A stretch of DNA of 19,584 nt from positions 1-19,584 of the forward strand of contig JAKIUH010000030.1 of NCBI GenBank assembly GCA_021647685.1. Reading direction: 5' to 3'. Shown piece after piece: positions 6,310 through 14,181 of this stretch (within the stretch, counting starts at the first letter, position 1; every line of letters starts with the position of its first letter). The DNA comes from Bacteroidales bacterium. Its GTDB lineage: Bacteria; Bacteroidota; Bacteroidia; Bacteroidales; NBLH01. A program made the translations under genes and the position numbers. The notes beneath the pieces are model-generated. The model made no database searches. It was not told the DNA's origin and saw only the letters and a program-made list of their open reading frames with translations.

Positions 6310-7563
6310 TTATCTACCGGCATATTTTTGAACTTCTTTAAATACTCTTAAAAAGTTTCCTCCCCATATTTTTTCTATATCATTTTTTGAATATCCGCGT
6401 TTCACCAATTCATAAGTTAAATTTCCGGCTTCGCTAATATCAAAAAAGCCTTTTATCCCTCCTCCCCCGTCGAAATCAGTTCCAATACCAATATGATCAA
6501 TTCCTATTAAGTTCACAATATGATCAATATGATCAACAGCATCGCTCACAGTTGCCTGAATTTCAGGAAAATCCTCTTGTAATTTACTCCACTCTTTCGA
6601 TAAATGTTCCTTTTCTTCGGTACTTAAATCCACAAAATCATTATACCGCTCTTTCAAAGCTTTAACTGCAGCCGCACGTTCAGGACTTTCATTTTGTTCC
6701 TTAATATAGCGGTTATATATACACAATTGAACAACACCTCCATTTTTAGCAAGCGTTTTAAGCATTTCATCATCTAAATTTCTTGGATGATTACAAACAG
6801 CTCTTGCTGATGAGTGCGAAGCAATAACCGGAGTTTTTGACAATTCTATCGCATCATAAAATGATTTATCCGAAACATGCGAAACATCAACCATAATTCC
6901 CAAGCGATTCATCTCATGAATAACTTTTTCACCAAAAGCACTTACCCCATTATGCTCTGCTCCCAAATCATCAGTTGATGAGTCACAAATATCATTATTT
7001 GATGAATGACAGAGTGTAATATAACGTGCTCCCAGATTATAAAACGCTTCAATATTTTTCATATCCTGCCCTATTGGATACCCGTTTTCCATACCTATAT
7101 AAATGGCTCTTTTACCCTTTTTCTCTATGCGCTTTGCATCACTGTAATTCAATGCGGCTTCAACTTGCCCCGGATTATTATTTATGGATTCATGAATTGC
7201 CTTAAAAATCTTCAAAGCTTCCTTTTTAGCTTTTTGATTAGCTACGGCATTGCGTTTTCCTTGACCAATAAAAACAGCAAAAAATGATGCATCTAAGCCG
7301 CCTTCTTTCATTCTGGGATAATCAACTTTTGTATTCGTTAAATAGGGGTTGTGTTTTTGTGATAAATCAATATTTTTATACAAAATATTTAATGGGGTAT
7401 CACAATGTGAATCTAAAGTTAAAATTTGCGAATGTATTTTGCTTGCTCGCTTTTTCAAATTATTGTCATTCATAAAAAATAATGAGGGTTTAAATCCTAC
7501 CAAAGCACTATACCCAAAGGCAGAAAATGCGGTTAAATAAATAAATTTTCGTCTTGATTGCAT
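6310..7563 (-). CDS. Membrane dipeptidase, peptidase family M19, with Tat-like signal
   Basis: A 417-residue M19 (renal dipeptidase-like) zinc metallopeptidase, a family that cleaves dipeptides, often with D-amino acid tolerance. The metal ligands are visible: H53 and D55 in LDSHCD, bridging E159 in IGMEN, H229 in VDVSHVS, H250 in ASHSSAR, and D363 in GIGTDFDG. The NHPRN block at 258-262 is also typical. The N-terminus SRRKFIYLTAFSAFG carries adjacent arginines followed by a hydrophobic stretch, which suggests Tat export of the folded metalloenzyme to the periplasm. An insertion of acidic and basic helices around residues 285-335 precedes the last ligand. It is transcribed divergently from susC across 416 bases and ends at a shared terminator. 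A role in processing peptides imported by the neighbouring SusCD is possible but not shown. Confidence 0.93.
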   Translation of the reverse strand: MQSRRKFIYLTAFSAFGYSALVGFKPSLFFMNDNNLKKRASKIHSQILTLDSHCDTPLNILYKNIDLSQKHNPYLTNTKVDYPRMKEGGLDASFFAVFIGQGKRNAVANQKAKKEALKIFKAIHESINNNPGQVEAALNYSDAKRIEKKGKRAIYIGMENGYPIGQDMKNIEAFYNLGARYITLCHSSNNDICDSSTDDLGAEHNGVSAFGEKVIHEMNRLGIMVDVSHVSDKSFYDAIELSKTPVIASHSSARAVCNHPRNLDDEMLKTLAKNGGVVQLCIYNRYIKEQNESPERAAAVKALKERYNDFVDLSTEEKEHLSKEWSKLQEDFPEIQATVSDAVDHIDHIVNLIGIDHIGIGTDFDGGGGIKGFFDISEAGNLTYELVKRGYSKNDIEKIWGGNFLRVFKEVQKYAGR

Positions 7564-7573
7564 GTTTTTGAAA

Positions 7574-7603
7574 CAAATTTATGGTTTATTCTGTAATTTC
7601 AAA
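7574..7603 (-). promoter_or_regulatory. Promoter of the M19 dipeptidase gene
   Basis: On the minus strand TTTG (7603-7600) is followed after 18 bases by TAAATTTG (7581-7574), matching the Bacteroidota -33/-7 pattern. The ATG at 7563 is 11 bases from the -7 element, so the leader would be only about 5-8 bases. Confidence 0.6.
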
Positions 7604-7979
7604 TATTATTTTACACATAAATCAGAAATAAAAATTACGATATATAGCTTATGCTGTATCTAAAAATAACATTATTTAACATATATAATACAAATTATTA
7701 TTCAATAAAAACATCTGGTAATTAATATTCAAATAATACTTTTTTTGAAAAAATGATAAAAAAACATATGTTTTTCAGCAATGATATATACGATTTATAA
7801 AATTTTCCGTATATTTACCTGAAAATTTTCAGCATGCGGTTTCTTTATTTTATGTCATAATAAGAAGTAGGGGTAGCATATACTAAAAATATGTATGACA
7901 TCTTACGGTATTATGTCTTACGGTAAAGTATCACATGTGTATTTATTAATCTATTTATTATTAACCAAAACTTTATTTT
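7604..7979. promoter_or_regulatory. Divergent control region upstream of susC
   Basis: This gap upstream of susC holds no gene. From left to right it contains: a perfect 16-base palindrome AAAAACAT/ATGTTTTT (7760-7775); a 9-base direct repeat TTTTCAGCA at 7772-7780 and 7827-7835; TATATTTAC (7810-7818), one base from the TAnnTTTGC -7 consensus; a perfect 14-base palindrome CTGAAAATTTTCAG (7819-7832) directly abutting it; and an exact direct repeat TCTTACGGTA (7901-7910 and 7916-7925, 15-base period). If TATATTTAC is the susC -7 element, the leader is about 155 bases and includes the TCTTACGGTA repeats. The repeats are seen; their binding proteins and the promoter assignment are inference. Confidence 0.45.
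7901..7925 (+). repeat. Direct repeat TCTTACGGTA x2
   Basis: Two exact 10-base copies start 15 bases apart, each preceded by TATG (TATGACA and TATG). They lie 55-79 bases before the susC start. Spacing of one and a half helical turns makes a direct-repeat operator possible; an RNA-level role in the leader is an alternative. Confidence 0.4.
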
Positions 7980-10900
7980 ATGAGAAAAATCGTGATTTCA
8001 ACCCTAATACTTTTATTAGTATTTGGTACAGGGTTGAATGCTCAGGAACGAACAGTTACAGGTAAAGTAACTGATGCCTCGAATGGATCCGGACTACCCG
8101 GAGTAAACGTTGCAATTGTGGGAACATCTCAGGGAGCAATTACCGACATGGATGGTAATTATTCAATTAAAGTGCCCGGAAATGATGTTTCACTAAGTTT
8201 TTCATTTATTGGTTATACTACTCAGACAGTTAAAGTGGGTAACCAAAAAGTAATTAATGTATCCTTATCTGCTACAGATGTAGGTTTAGCAGAAGTCGTT
8301 GTTGTAGGATACGGTGAAATGAAAAAAGAAAATTTAACCGGTGCCGTATCTACTGTTGATGTAGCCAAAACTCTTGAATCTAAACCTGTTGCCGATGTAG
8401 GAAGGAGCCTGCAAGGAACTGTTTCAGGGGTTACGATTACCTACGGTAGTGGTAATTTAAATGAATCACCAAATATTAAACTTAGGGGTTACGGTTCTGT
8501 TAACGGAAACAGTGACCCATTGGTACTAATTGATGGTGTTGAAGGAAAACTTACGGATATTAATCCTGAAGATATTGAAAAAATATCGGTTCTAAAAGAT
8601 GCGGCTTCAACTTCAATATATGGGGCAAGAGCTGCATTTGGTGTGATATTAATAACCACCAAAAAAGGAAAAAAAGGCAAGACTACTGTAAATTACTCCA
8701 ATAATTTTGCCATGAATATCCCTATTTTTGATATTAAGCCCGCACCAATGAATTATTTAATGGATGCAATACACACAGCCAAAGAACGCAATAATGGCGC
8801 AGCTCCATTTGCCTTTGGTATGGGTGGTGATGATTGGAAACAAAAAAGTATTGATTGGGAAAGACAATATGGTTATCTGGGAAGTAGCCTGACCAGTGAT
8901 GTTATGGTTGAAGGTCGCGATTTTGAGGTAATTGGCGGTCAGTTTTATTCGTACAGATCATGGGATGTATTTGATCAAATACTTACCGATAAATCTTTTG
9001 CTCAAACACATAATGTATCAATTAGCGGAGGTTCTGAAAAAGTACGATACAACATGTCATACGGATATAATGGAAAAGAAGGCTTATATAAAGTTAACAC
9101 GGAAACTTATACACGCCATACTTTCAATGGTAATATAAATGCTGATTTAAACGACTGGGCAACGGTAAATTTCAGAACACTTTATACAAAAAGAATTTAT
9201 GAAGAACCTTTTAATTATCGTTCAAGTACTTTAGGATATCTTTTTTATGCCTTAAGATGGCCCAGCAATTTCCCTTATGGAGTTTCTGACGGCTCTTATT
9301 TTGGAGCACCTGAAGGAACAAGCTTTATCGGACCAATAGGTTTTTTAAGAGAAGCTAACAGAAACAGGTTTGTGCGAGATTTTTCAAAAAACACTTTAGA
9401 ACTGGTACTTAAGCTTTTAGATAAAAATAAACAAACTATAAATTTCACCACCAACTTTTCCTATTCGCATTCGGCAGATGTAAATCATGAAAAAGGTGGT
9501 TCTGTACCTATGATTAACTGGTGGAGTCAAGGAAATCCTCCACAGTTCGATCCGGTTTATTACTCTACAAGTACAGCTCGAAATCAAACTACTTACAGAA
9601 CTATTAATAATGAATTGTACTCATTAAACTCATTTGCAAATTATAGTAATACAAAAAATGAAAATCATACATTTTCTGTATTAGCTGGGATAAATGCTGA
9701 AAAGAATAACTATTTATATATTTATACGAAAAGACCATTTTTATTAGACCCCAATTTACCCGAACTTGCTTTAGCTACCGGTGATCCAAGTGCCAGCAAT
9801 GCTAAAGAATCATGGAGTGTGTTGGGATTTTTTACTCGTGTTAATTATAACTATAAAAATAAGTTATTATTAGAATTAAACGGTAGAATGGATGGTTCTT
9901 CAAGATTTCCGGCAGGAGATCGCTTTGCTTTTTTCCCATCGATGTCGGCAGGTTACAGAATTTCCGAAGAAGAGTTTGCCCAAAATATACTGCAAGCAGT
10001 AAAAGTAAGTAACCTTAAATTAAGAGCTTCATGGGGACAAATTGGTTATCAAGATGTCGGACAGTATGCTTTCGTTCCTACAATCAGTAGTACAAATGCA
10101 TCTTGGATTACCAACAGTCAATTAGAAAAAACATTTTATAATCCCAGAGCAGTTTCTCCTTCATTAACATGGGAAACTATTGAAACATTGGACTTTGGAG
10201 TTGATATCGGATTATTTAATAATCAAGTTGAATTTATTTTTGATTGGTATCAAAGAACCAACAAAGATATGTTAGGTCCCGGAGAACAACTACCTGTAGT
10301 TTTTGGTGCCTCAGTACCTCAAGTTAACTCAGGAGAATTAAGAACACGCGGTTGGGAATTTACCGTAAATGCCAAACATCGTTTTGGAAATGAATTTAAT
10401 GTGTACTTAACAGGTGTGTTATCTGATGCAACAGCAGAAATTACCAAATGGAATAACGAAACGGGAATTCTTTCCGACTTTTATCCGGGCATGGAATTAG
10501 GTGAAATTTGGGGTTTTGAAACCGATAGATTATTCCAAGCTGATGATTTCAATACTGATGGTTCTTTAAGAGACGGTATTCCGGTTCAAGATCCAAACAT
10601 CTACTCATCTGGCTTTAATTTAGGACCCGGAGATGTAAAATATGTAGATCAAAATGGAGATGGTGTGGTGGATAAAGGTGCTTTTACAAAAGATGATCAC
10701 GGAGACCTTGTGCGTATAGGAAATACAACACCAAGATATGAATACAGTATCCGGCTGGGAGCTGATTATAAAGGCTTTGATTTAAGTATTTTATTCCAAG
10801 GAATTGGAAAAAGAGATTATTGGGGAATTGGAAATGTCGCTATAGCAAATTTCCACTACGATAATCTATTTGATTACCAAACAGATTACTGGCGCGAAGA

Positions 10901-11297
10901 CAATACTGATGCATTTTACCCTAGACCCTTTGCATCAAACCTTGCTAATTATATTCCGAATACAAGAAATGTTGGGCGCCTACTTACACCAGAAGGATAT
11001 ATGAACATGAGTGGTATAAATAACTTGGTTCCTCAATCAAGATATCTTCAAGATTTAGCCTATTTCCGACTTAAAGACTTAACTTTTGGCTATACAGTGC
11101 CTGCACGAATTTTAGAACGATATAAAATTGAAAAGGCAAGGATTTATTTTGCTGCTTACAATGTTTGGGAATGGACAGCTTCATTTATTCCGGTTGATCC
11201 TGAATCAAGTATTAACAGTCATTCATCATACTCGTTTTATGGCACAAACCTGCCACAAACAAGAAGTTTTTCATTAGGATTACAATTAACATTTTAG
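7980..11297 (+). CDS. SusC/RagA-type TonB-dependent outer membrane transporter
   Basis: An 1105-residue SusC-family channel that, with its SusD lid, imports bound oligomers across the outer membrane using TonB energy. The signal peptide spans residues 1-21 (ending GLNA before QERTV). A carboxypeptidase-like regulatory domain covers about 25-100 (VTGKVTDASNGSGLPGVNV, TDMDGNYSIKV). The TonB-box-like LAEVVVVGYG is at 103-112. The plug covers about 118-230, with LRGYGS, PLVLIDGVEG and ISVLKDAASTSIYGARAA. The remainder is the beta-barrel, ending in the aromatic residue of LQLTF that the BAM machinery recognises. A calcium-site-like DQNGDGVVDKG loop lies in the barrel part. susD follows after 4 bases. 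No degrading enzyme is in the operon, and there is no ECF sigma/anti-sigma pair. The N-terminus lacks the STN domain used in sigma signalling. Substrate unknown. Confidence 0.97.
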   Translation: MRKIVISTLILLLVFGTGLNAQERTVTGKVTDASNGSGLPGVNVAIVGTSQGAITDMDGNYSIKVPGNDVSLSFSFIGYTTQTVKVGNQKVINVSLSATDVGLAEVVVVGYGEMKKENLTGAVSTVDVAKTLESKPVADVGRSLQGTVSGVTITYGSGNLNESPNIKLRGYGSVNGNSDPLVLIDGVEGKLTDINPEDIEKISVLKDAASTSIYGARAAFGVILITTKKGKKGKTTVNYSNNFAMNIPIFDIKPAPMNYLMDAIHTAKERNNGAAPFAFGMGGDDWKQKSIDWERQYGYLGSSLTSDVMVEGRDFEVIGGQFYSYRSWDVFDQILTDKSFAQTHNVSISGGSEKVRYNMSYGYNGKEGLYKVNTETYTRHTFNGNINADLNDWATVNFRTLYTKRIYEEPFNYRSSTLGYLFYALRWPSNFPYGVSDGSYFGAPEGTSFIGPIGFLREANRNRFVRDFSKNTLELVLKLLDKNKQTINFTTNFSYSHSADVNHEKGGSVPMINWWSQGNPPQFDPVYYSTSTARNQTTYRTINNELYSLNSFANYSNTKNENHTFSVLAGINAEKNNYLYIYTKRPFLLDPNLPELALATGDPSASNAKESWSVLGFFTRVNYNYKNKLLLELNGRMDGSSRFPAGDRFAFFPSMSAGYRISEEEFAQNILQAVKVSNLKLRASWGQIGYQDVGQYAFVPTISSTNASWITNSQLEKTFYNPRAVSPSLTWETIETLDFGVDIGLFNNQVEFIFDWYQRTNKDMLGPGEQLPVVFGASVPQVNSGELRTRGWEFTVNAKHRFGNEFNVYLTGVLSDATAEITKWNNETGILSDFYPGMELGEIWGFETDRLFQADDFNTDGSLRDGIPVQDPNIYSSGFNLGPGDVKYVDQNGDGVVDKGAFTKDDHGDLVRIGNTTPRYEYSIRLGADYKGFDLSILFQGIGKRDYWGIGNVAIANFHYDNLFDYQTDYWREDNTDAFYPRPFASNLANYIPNTRNVGRLLTPEGYMNMSGINNLVPQSRYLQDLAYFRLKDLTFGYTVPARILERYKIEKARIYFAAYNVWEWTASFIPVDPESSINSHSSYSFYGTNLPQTRSFSLGLQLTF

Positions 11298-11301
11298 AAT
11301 T

Positions 11302-12978
11302 ATGAAAAAAATATTATTTATACTGACAGTAATTGTTTTTTCCGCTTGCGGAGAAGACTTTTTAGATATTCAACCCGAAACAGAGTTTACGGATGATAAT
11401 TTTTGGACAAGCGAATCGAACTTAGAGTCATTTTCTTACGGATTATACAATAATTTTAAAGGGTATGGAAACGGTGGTTTTTTTGGTGGCGATCATTTCT
11501 TTTCTGTAAATAACGATGATGTTATTGCATTAGACAATAGAATTGAACTGGATTTCCCAACTACTGTTCCGGCAACATCAGCAGGAACTGACTGGACATG
11601 GGACCAAATCCGTAAAGCAAATATTCTTATTGAAGGTGCAAATAAAGCATCGGTAGATGAAGCTACAAAAAATAAATACATTGCTATAGGGCGTTTTTTC
11701 AGAGCTTATTTGTACTGGGAAAAAGTAAGAACATTTGGCGATGTTCCTTATTATGACAAGCCTTTGGACAGCAATGATGAAGAAGCATTATTCAAAGCAA
11801 GAGACCCTCAAACTTTTGTTGTGGGTAAAATTGTGGAAGATTTAGATTATGCCATTGCAAACTTAGATGACGTAGATGATAAGTTGCATGTTACTAAATG
11901 GACCGCATTGGCATTAAAATCAAGAGTATGTTTGGCTGCCGGAACAACATTTAAGTATCATAATATTGATGCAACAATGGCAACCCAGTTATTGCAAGAA
12001 TCCTATAATGCATCAAAAACCATTATGCAGTCCGGAATGTTTCAACTAAGCGACAGCTATGTTGATTTATTTTCAAGTGAAGATTTATCGGGAAATCCGG
12101 AAATCATTATGTTTAAAAAATATAATGAAAACATGCGGCACAGTATTCTCAGCTTTATTTTTCACGAACCATTTTTCGGCTTCTCATACTCGGCAGTATC
12201 TTCATTTTTAATGGCTGATGGTAAACCTATCCGCTATGACGGAGCAACACACCCAGGATATACGGAATGGGAATTTTCAACAACGGATACTATAAAAACA
12301 GCATATACATCTTATCCCGTTTATGTTGGTGCTGCTGACGGTAGAGATGGAAGGATGGCTAATATTATTGATACCACAAGATTGGTTTTCCCATTTAACA
12401 AAGGAGTGCCTATGTACTCACCGGTCAAATATGCTACTTATGAACTCATAAGAACGCAACCAACTCAAGGAGTACAAGCAACAACTGATGCACCCATTTT
12501 CAGATATGGTGAAGTGCTGTTAAATTATGCAGAAGCAGCTTTTGAACTGGGAACCATTTCACAAGGTGATTTAGACCAAACAATTAACCTGCTTAGAGAC
12601 AGAGCCGGTGTTGACCACTTGACAATGGCGGTTGGTTTCAATGCTGATGATCGTGACCCAACAGTAGATCCTTTATTATGGGAAATAAGAAGAGAACGTA
12701 GAGTAGAACTAATGCTCGAGCCTTTCAGAAAGTTTGATTTATTAAGATGGGCAAAAGGACCTTACTACGATAAAGAAGATAGTTTTTATGGTGTAAAGGT
12801 AGCCTCATCGGTTGTTTTTGAACCTTCGATAAATGTAATTATGACATCAGACGGATATATATATGCCCAAGCTCCTTCAGATAGAAGAACTCCTTGGAAC
12901 GATAGAAAATATCTGTACCCATTACCGGCTGATCAGCTAACGCTGAACCCGAACTTAACACAAAACCCGGGTTGGTAA
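11302..12978 (+). CDS. SusD/RagB-family nutrient-binding outer membrane lipoprotein
   Basis: A 558-residue SusD homologue that caps the SusC channel from the cell surface and binds the substrate. The lipoprotein signal is MKKILFILTVIVFSAC, acylated at Cys16, followed by the family start GEDFLDIQPETEFTDDNFW. The TPR-like helical part includes AIGRFFRAYLYWEKVRTFGDVPYYDKPL, typical of the family. The C-terminal SusD domain includes PIFRYGEVLLNYAEAAFELG, IRRERRVELMLEPFRKFDLLRWAKG and the ending YLYPLPADQLTLNPNLTQNPGW, all standard RagB/SusD signatures. It is translationally close to susC (4-base gap) and followed by a strong terminator, so the operon contains just these two genes. Ligand-binding residues are not conserved across the family, so specificity cannot be inferred. 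Confidence 0.97.
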   Translation: MKKILFILTVIVFSACGEDFLDIQPETEFTDDNFWTSESNLESFSYGLYNNFKGYGNGGFFGGDHFFSVNNDDVIALDNRIELDFPTTVPATSAGTDWTWDQIRKANILIEGANKASVDEATKNKYIAIGRFFRAYLYWEKVRTFGDVPYYDKPLDSNDEEALFKARDPQTFVVGKIVEDLDYAIANLDDVDDKLHVTKWTALALKSRVCLAAGTTFKYHNIDATMATQLLQESYNASKTIMQSGMFQLSDSYVDLFSSEDLSGNPEIIMFKKYNENMRHSILSFIFHEPFFGFSYSAVSSFLMADGKPIRYDGATHPGYTEWEFSTTDTIKTAYTSYPVYVGAADGRDGRMANIIDTTRLVFPFNKGVPMYSPVKYATYELIRTQPTQGVQATTDAPIFRYGEVLLNYAEAAFELGTISQGDLDQTINLLRDRAGVDHLTMAVGFNADDRDPTVDPLLWEIRRERRVELMLEPFRKFDLLRWAKGPYYDKEDSFYGVKVASSVVFEPSINVIMTSDGYIYAQAPSDRRTPWNDRKYLYPLPADQLTLNPNLTQNPGW

Positions 12979-12990
12979 CAATAAAAAAAG

Positions 12991-13019
12991 ACGGTTGCAT
13001 TATGCAGCCGTTTTTTTTT
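12991..13019 (+). terminator. Intrinsic terminator of the susCD operon
   Basis: ACGGTTGCA (12991-12999), a 3-base loop and TGCAGCCGT (13003-13011) form a 9-base-pair stem with one G-U pair, followed by nine T (13011-13019). It lies 12 bases after the susD stop. The A-run upstream (12983-12989) gives some activity on the other strand as well. Confidence 0.92.
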
Positions 13020-13041
13020 ATAACTACTCAACATTAAATAG

Positions 13042-13181
13042 AGTTCGTCTATAAAGTCCGATTTCTGCGTTGTTGCTCAAAATACAAATCCTCAAATACT
13101 TTAGTATTCTGTGGTTTGTATTTATCGCACGCCTTGAACTCGAACTTTATAGTCCAAACTCTTGACTTTATAGACAAACAC
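13042..13181. mobile_element. MITE-like element with long terminal inverted repeats and possible 7-base target duplication
   Basis: GTTCGTCTATAAAGTC (13043-13058) and GACTTTATAGACAAAC (13164-13179) are inverted repeats matching at 15 of 16 positions. TAAATAG flanks the element on both sides (13035-13041 and 13182-13188), as expected for a target-site duplication. The interior is also largely palindromic: GCGTTGTTGC and GCACGCC arms outside ATACAAA (13081-13087), with TTTGTAT as the partner, and ATACT/AGTAT at the centre. A subterminal copy ACTTTATAGTC (13144-13154) repeats the terminal motif. There is no coding capacity, so any movement would need a transposase in trans. It sits only 11 bases before the start of the next gene and may carry its promoter or alter its expression. 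I recall similar sequences as recurrent intergenic repeats in Bacteroidota, but cannot search. Confidence 0.75.
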
Positions 13182-13192
13182 TAAATAGCTAT

Positions 13193-14023
13193 ATGAACAC
13201 AAAAAATTTTGGAATAATATCATTCTTGATTTTATTTTTATTGGTTTCATGCAAAACAAACAAGCAAAATCAAAAAACTCAAAATCAAATATATCAACTC
13301 AGATATATAAACGACTCACTATATAACAGTAGCCAAAGAATAAAAGTATTATCACTTTCCAAAAAAGATTTAAACAAAAGATATATCATAGATATAGCTT
13401 ATTCTGACACAGCCCTTATAAAAACCAGTACAATGGCAAGCCGTAAAAATGCATTGGCTGCAATCAACGGTAGTTTTTTTGATATGGATCATGGTGGAAG
13501 TGTTACTTATTTTGAACTAAATGATTCTATAATCTCCTACACCAGAAACGACTCAATAAAATGGGGAGTTCCTGATTCAATTATCAATGCAGCACTGATA
13601 ATAAGCAAAAACAATAAGTTAATAATGGAGCCTGTAAAAAAAGAGATTTTTTATAAAAAATCTAAAAAAGAACATTTTGTTATGGTTGCAGGACCCTTAT
13701 TAATTCATAACTCTAAACTGCAAAGCTTACCTAATATGGCGTTTTCTACTAAACGTCATCCACGTACATGCATTGGTATCACAAAAGATTCAATTCTTTT
13801 TATTACTGTTGACGGAAGATCTGAAACCGGTTCGGGAATGACCCTTAAAGAACTGCAAACTTTTGTTAAAAATTTTAAATGTACTGATGCGATAAATATG
13901 GATGGTGGGGGTTCTACTACAATTTGGACAAAAGAAAAAGGATTATTAAACTCGCCCAGCGATAAAAAAGGAGAGCGATCGGTAGCAAATGCAATTCTTA
14001 TTTTACCTGTTAAAAATAATTGA
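13193..14023 (+). CDS. Phosphodiester glycosidase (NAGPA-domain) family lipoprotein
   Basis: A 276-residue lipoprotein: signal MNTKNFGIISFLILFLLVSC with acylated Cys20, a Lys/Gln/Asn-rich linker, then a NAGPA (PF09992) domain over about residues 50-273. Family motifs are AAINGSFFD (89-97), the RHPRT block (188-192), ITVDGRSETGSGMTLKEL (204-221), the NMDGGGSTT core (235-243) and RSVANAI (262-268). The human relative, the 'uncovering enzyme', removes N-acetylglucosamine from a phosphodiester; bacterial members are proposed to cut sugar-phosphodiester bonds in surface polymers or nutrients. The precise substrate here is unknown. The gene lies downstream of the susCD terminator and separated from it by the MITE-like element, so it is not part of that operon, though a functional link is possible. 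I see no clear terminator after it. Confidence 0.85.
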   Translation: MNTKNFGIISFLILFLLVSCKTNKQNQKTQNQIYQLRYINDSLYNSSQRIKVLSLSKKDLNKRYIIDIAYSDTALIKTSTMASRKNALAAINGSFFDMDHGGSVTYFELNDSIISYTRNDSIKWGVPDSIINAALIISKNNKLIMEPVKKEIFYKKSKKEHFVMVAGPLLIHNSKLQSLPNMAFSTKRHPRTCIGITKDSILFITVDGRSETGSGMTLKELQTFVKNFKCTDAINMDGGGSTTIWTKEKGLLNSPSDKKGERSVANAILILPVKNN

Positions 14024-14127
14024 ACACTATTTTAAGATACTCAACTTATTTAATTCTCAATACAATGTAAAATTAACGCTTATTTCCTTGCATCAATAAC
14101 AAATTAAAACTTTTCTTTATAAAAAAA

Positions 14128-14160
14128 TGTAATTTTTACAGGTGAATTTTCTATTTTTGC
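14128..14160 (+). promoter_or_regulatory. dapD promoter with a palindrome upstream
   Basis: TATTTTTGC (14152-14160) matches the TAnnTTTGC -7 element exactly and lies 21 bases before the dapD start, giving a leader of about 15-18 bases. No TTTG is present at the -33 position; instead that position holds a palindrome TGTAA-TTT-TTACA (14128-14140), which could bind a regulator. Confidence 0.5.
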
Positions 14161-14181
14161 ATTTCAATAAAAATTAGTGCT

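Noticed and set aside
7894..7979. A riboswitch in the susC leader
   Set aside because: Short direct repeats are present, but I recognise no conserved riboswitch core or pairing pattern.
7980..12978. A full polysaccharide utilisation locus
   Set aside because: Only the SusC/SusD pair is present; no glycoside hydrolase, polysaccharide lyase, sigma factor or hybrid regulator adjoins it.
13042..13181. A CRISPR array or structured RNA gene
   Set aside because: The repeats are inverted ends with flanking direct repeats, not regularly spaced direct repeats with unique spacers, which fits a MITE better.
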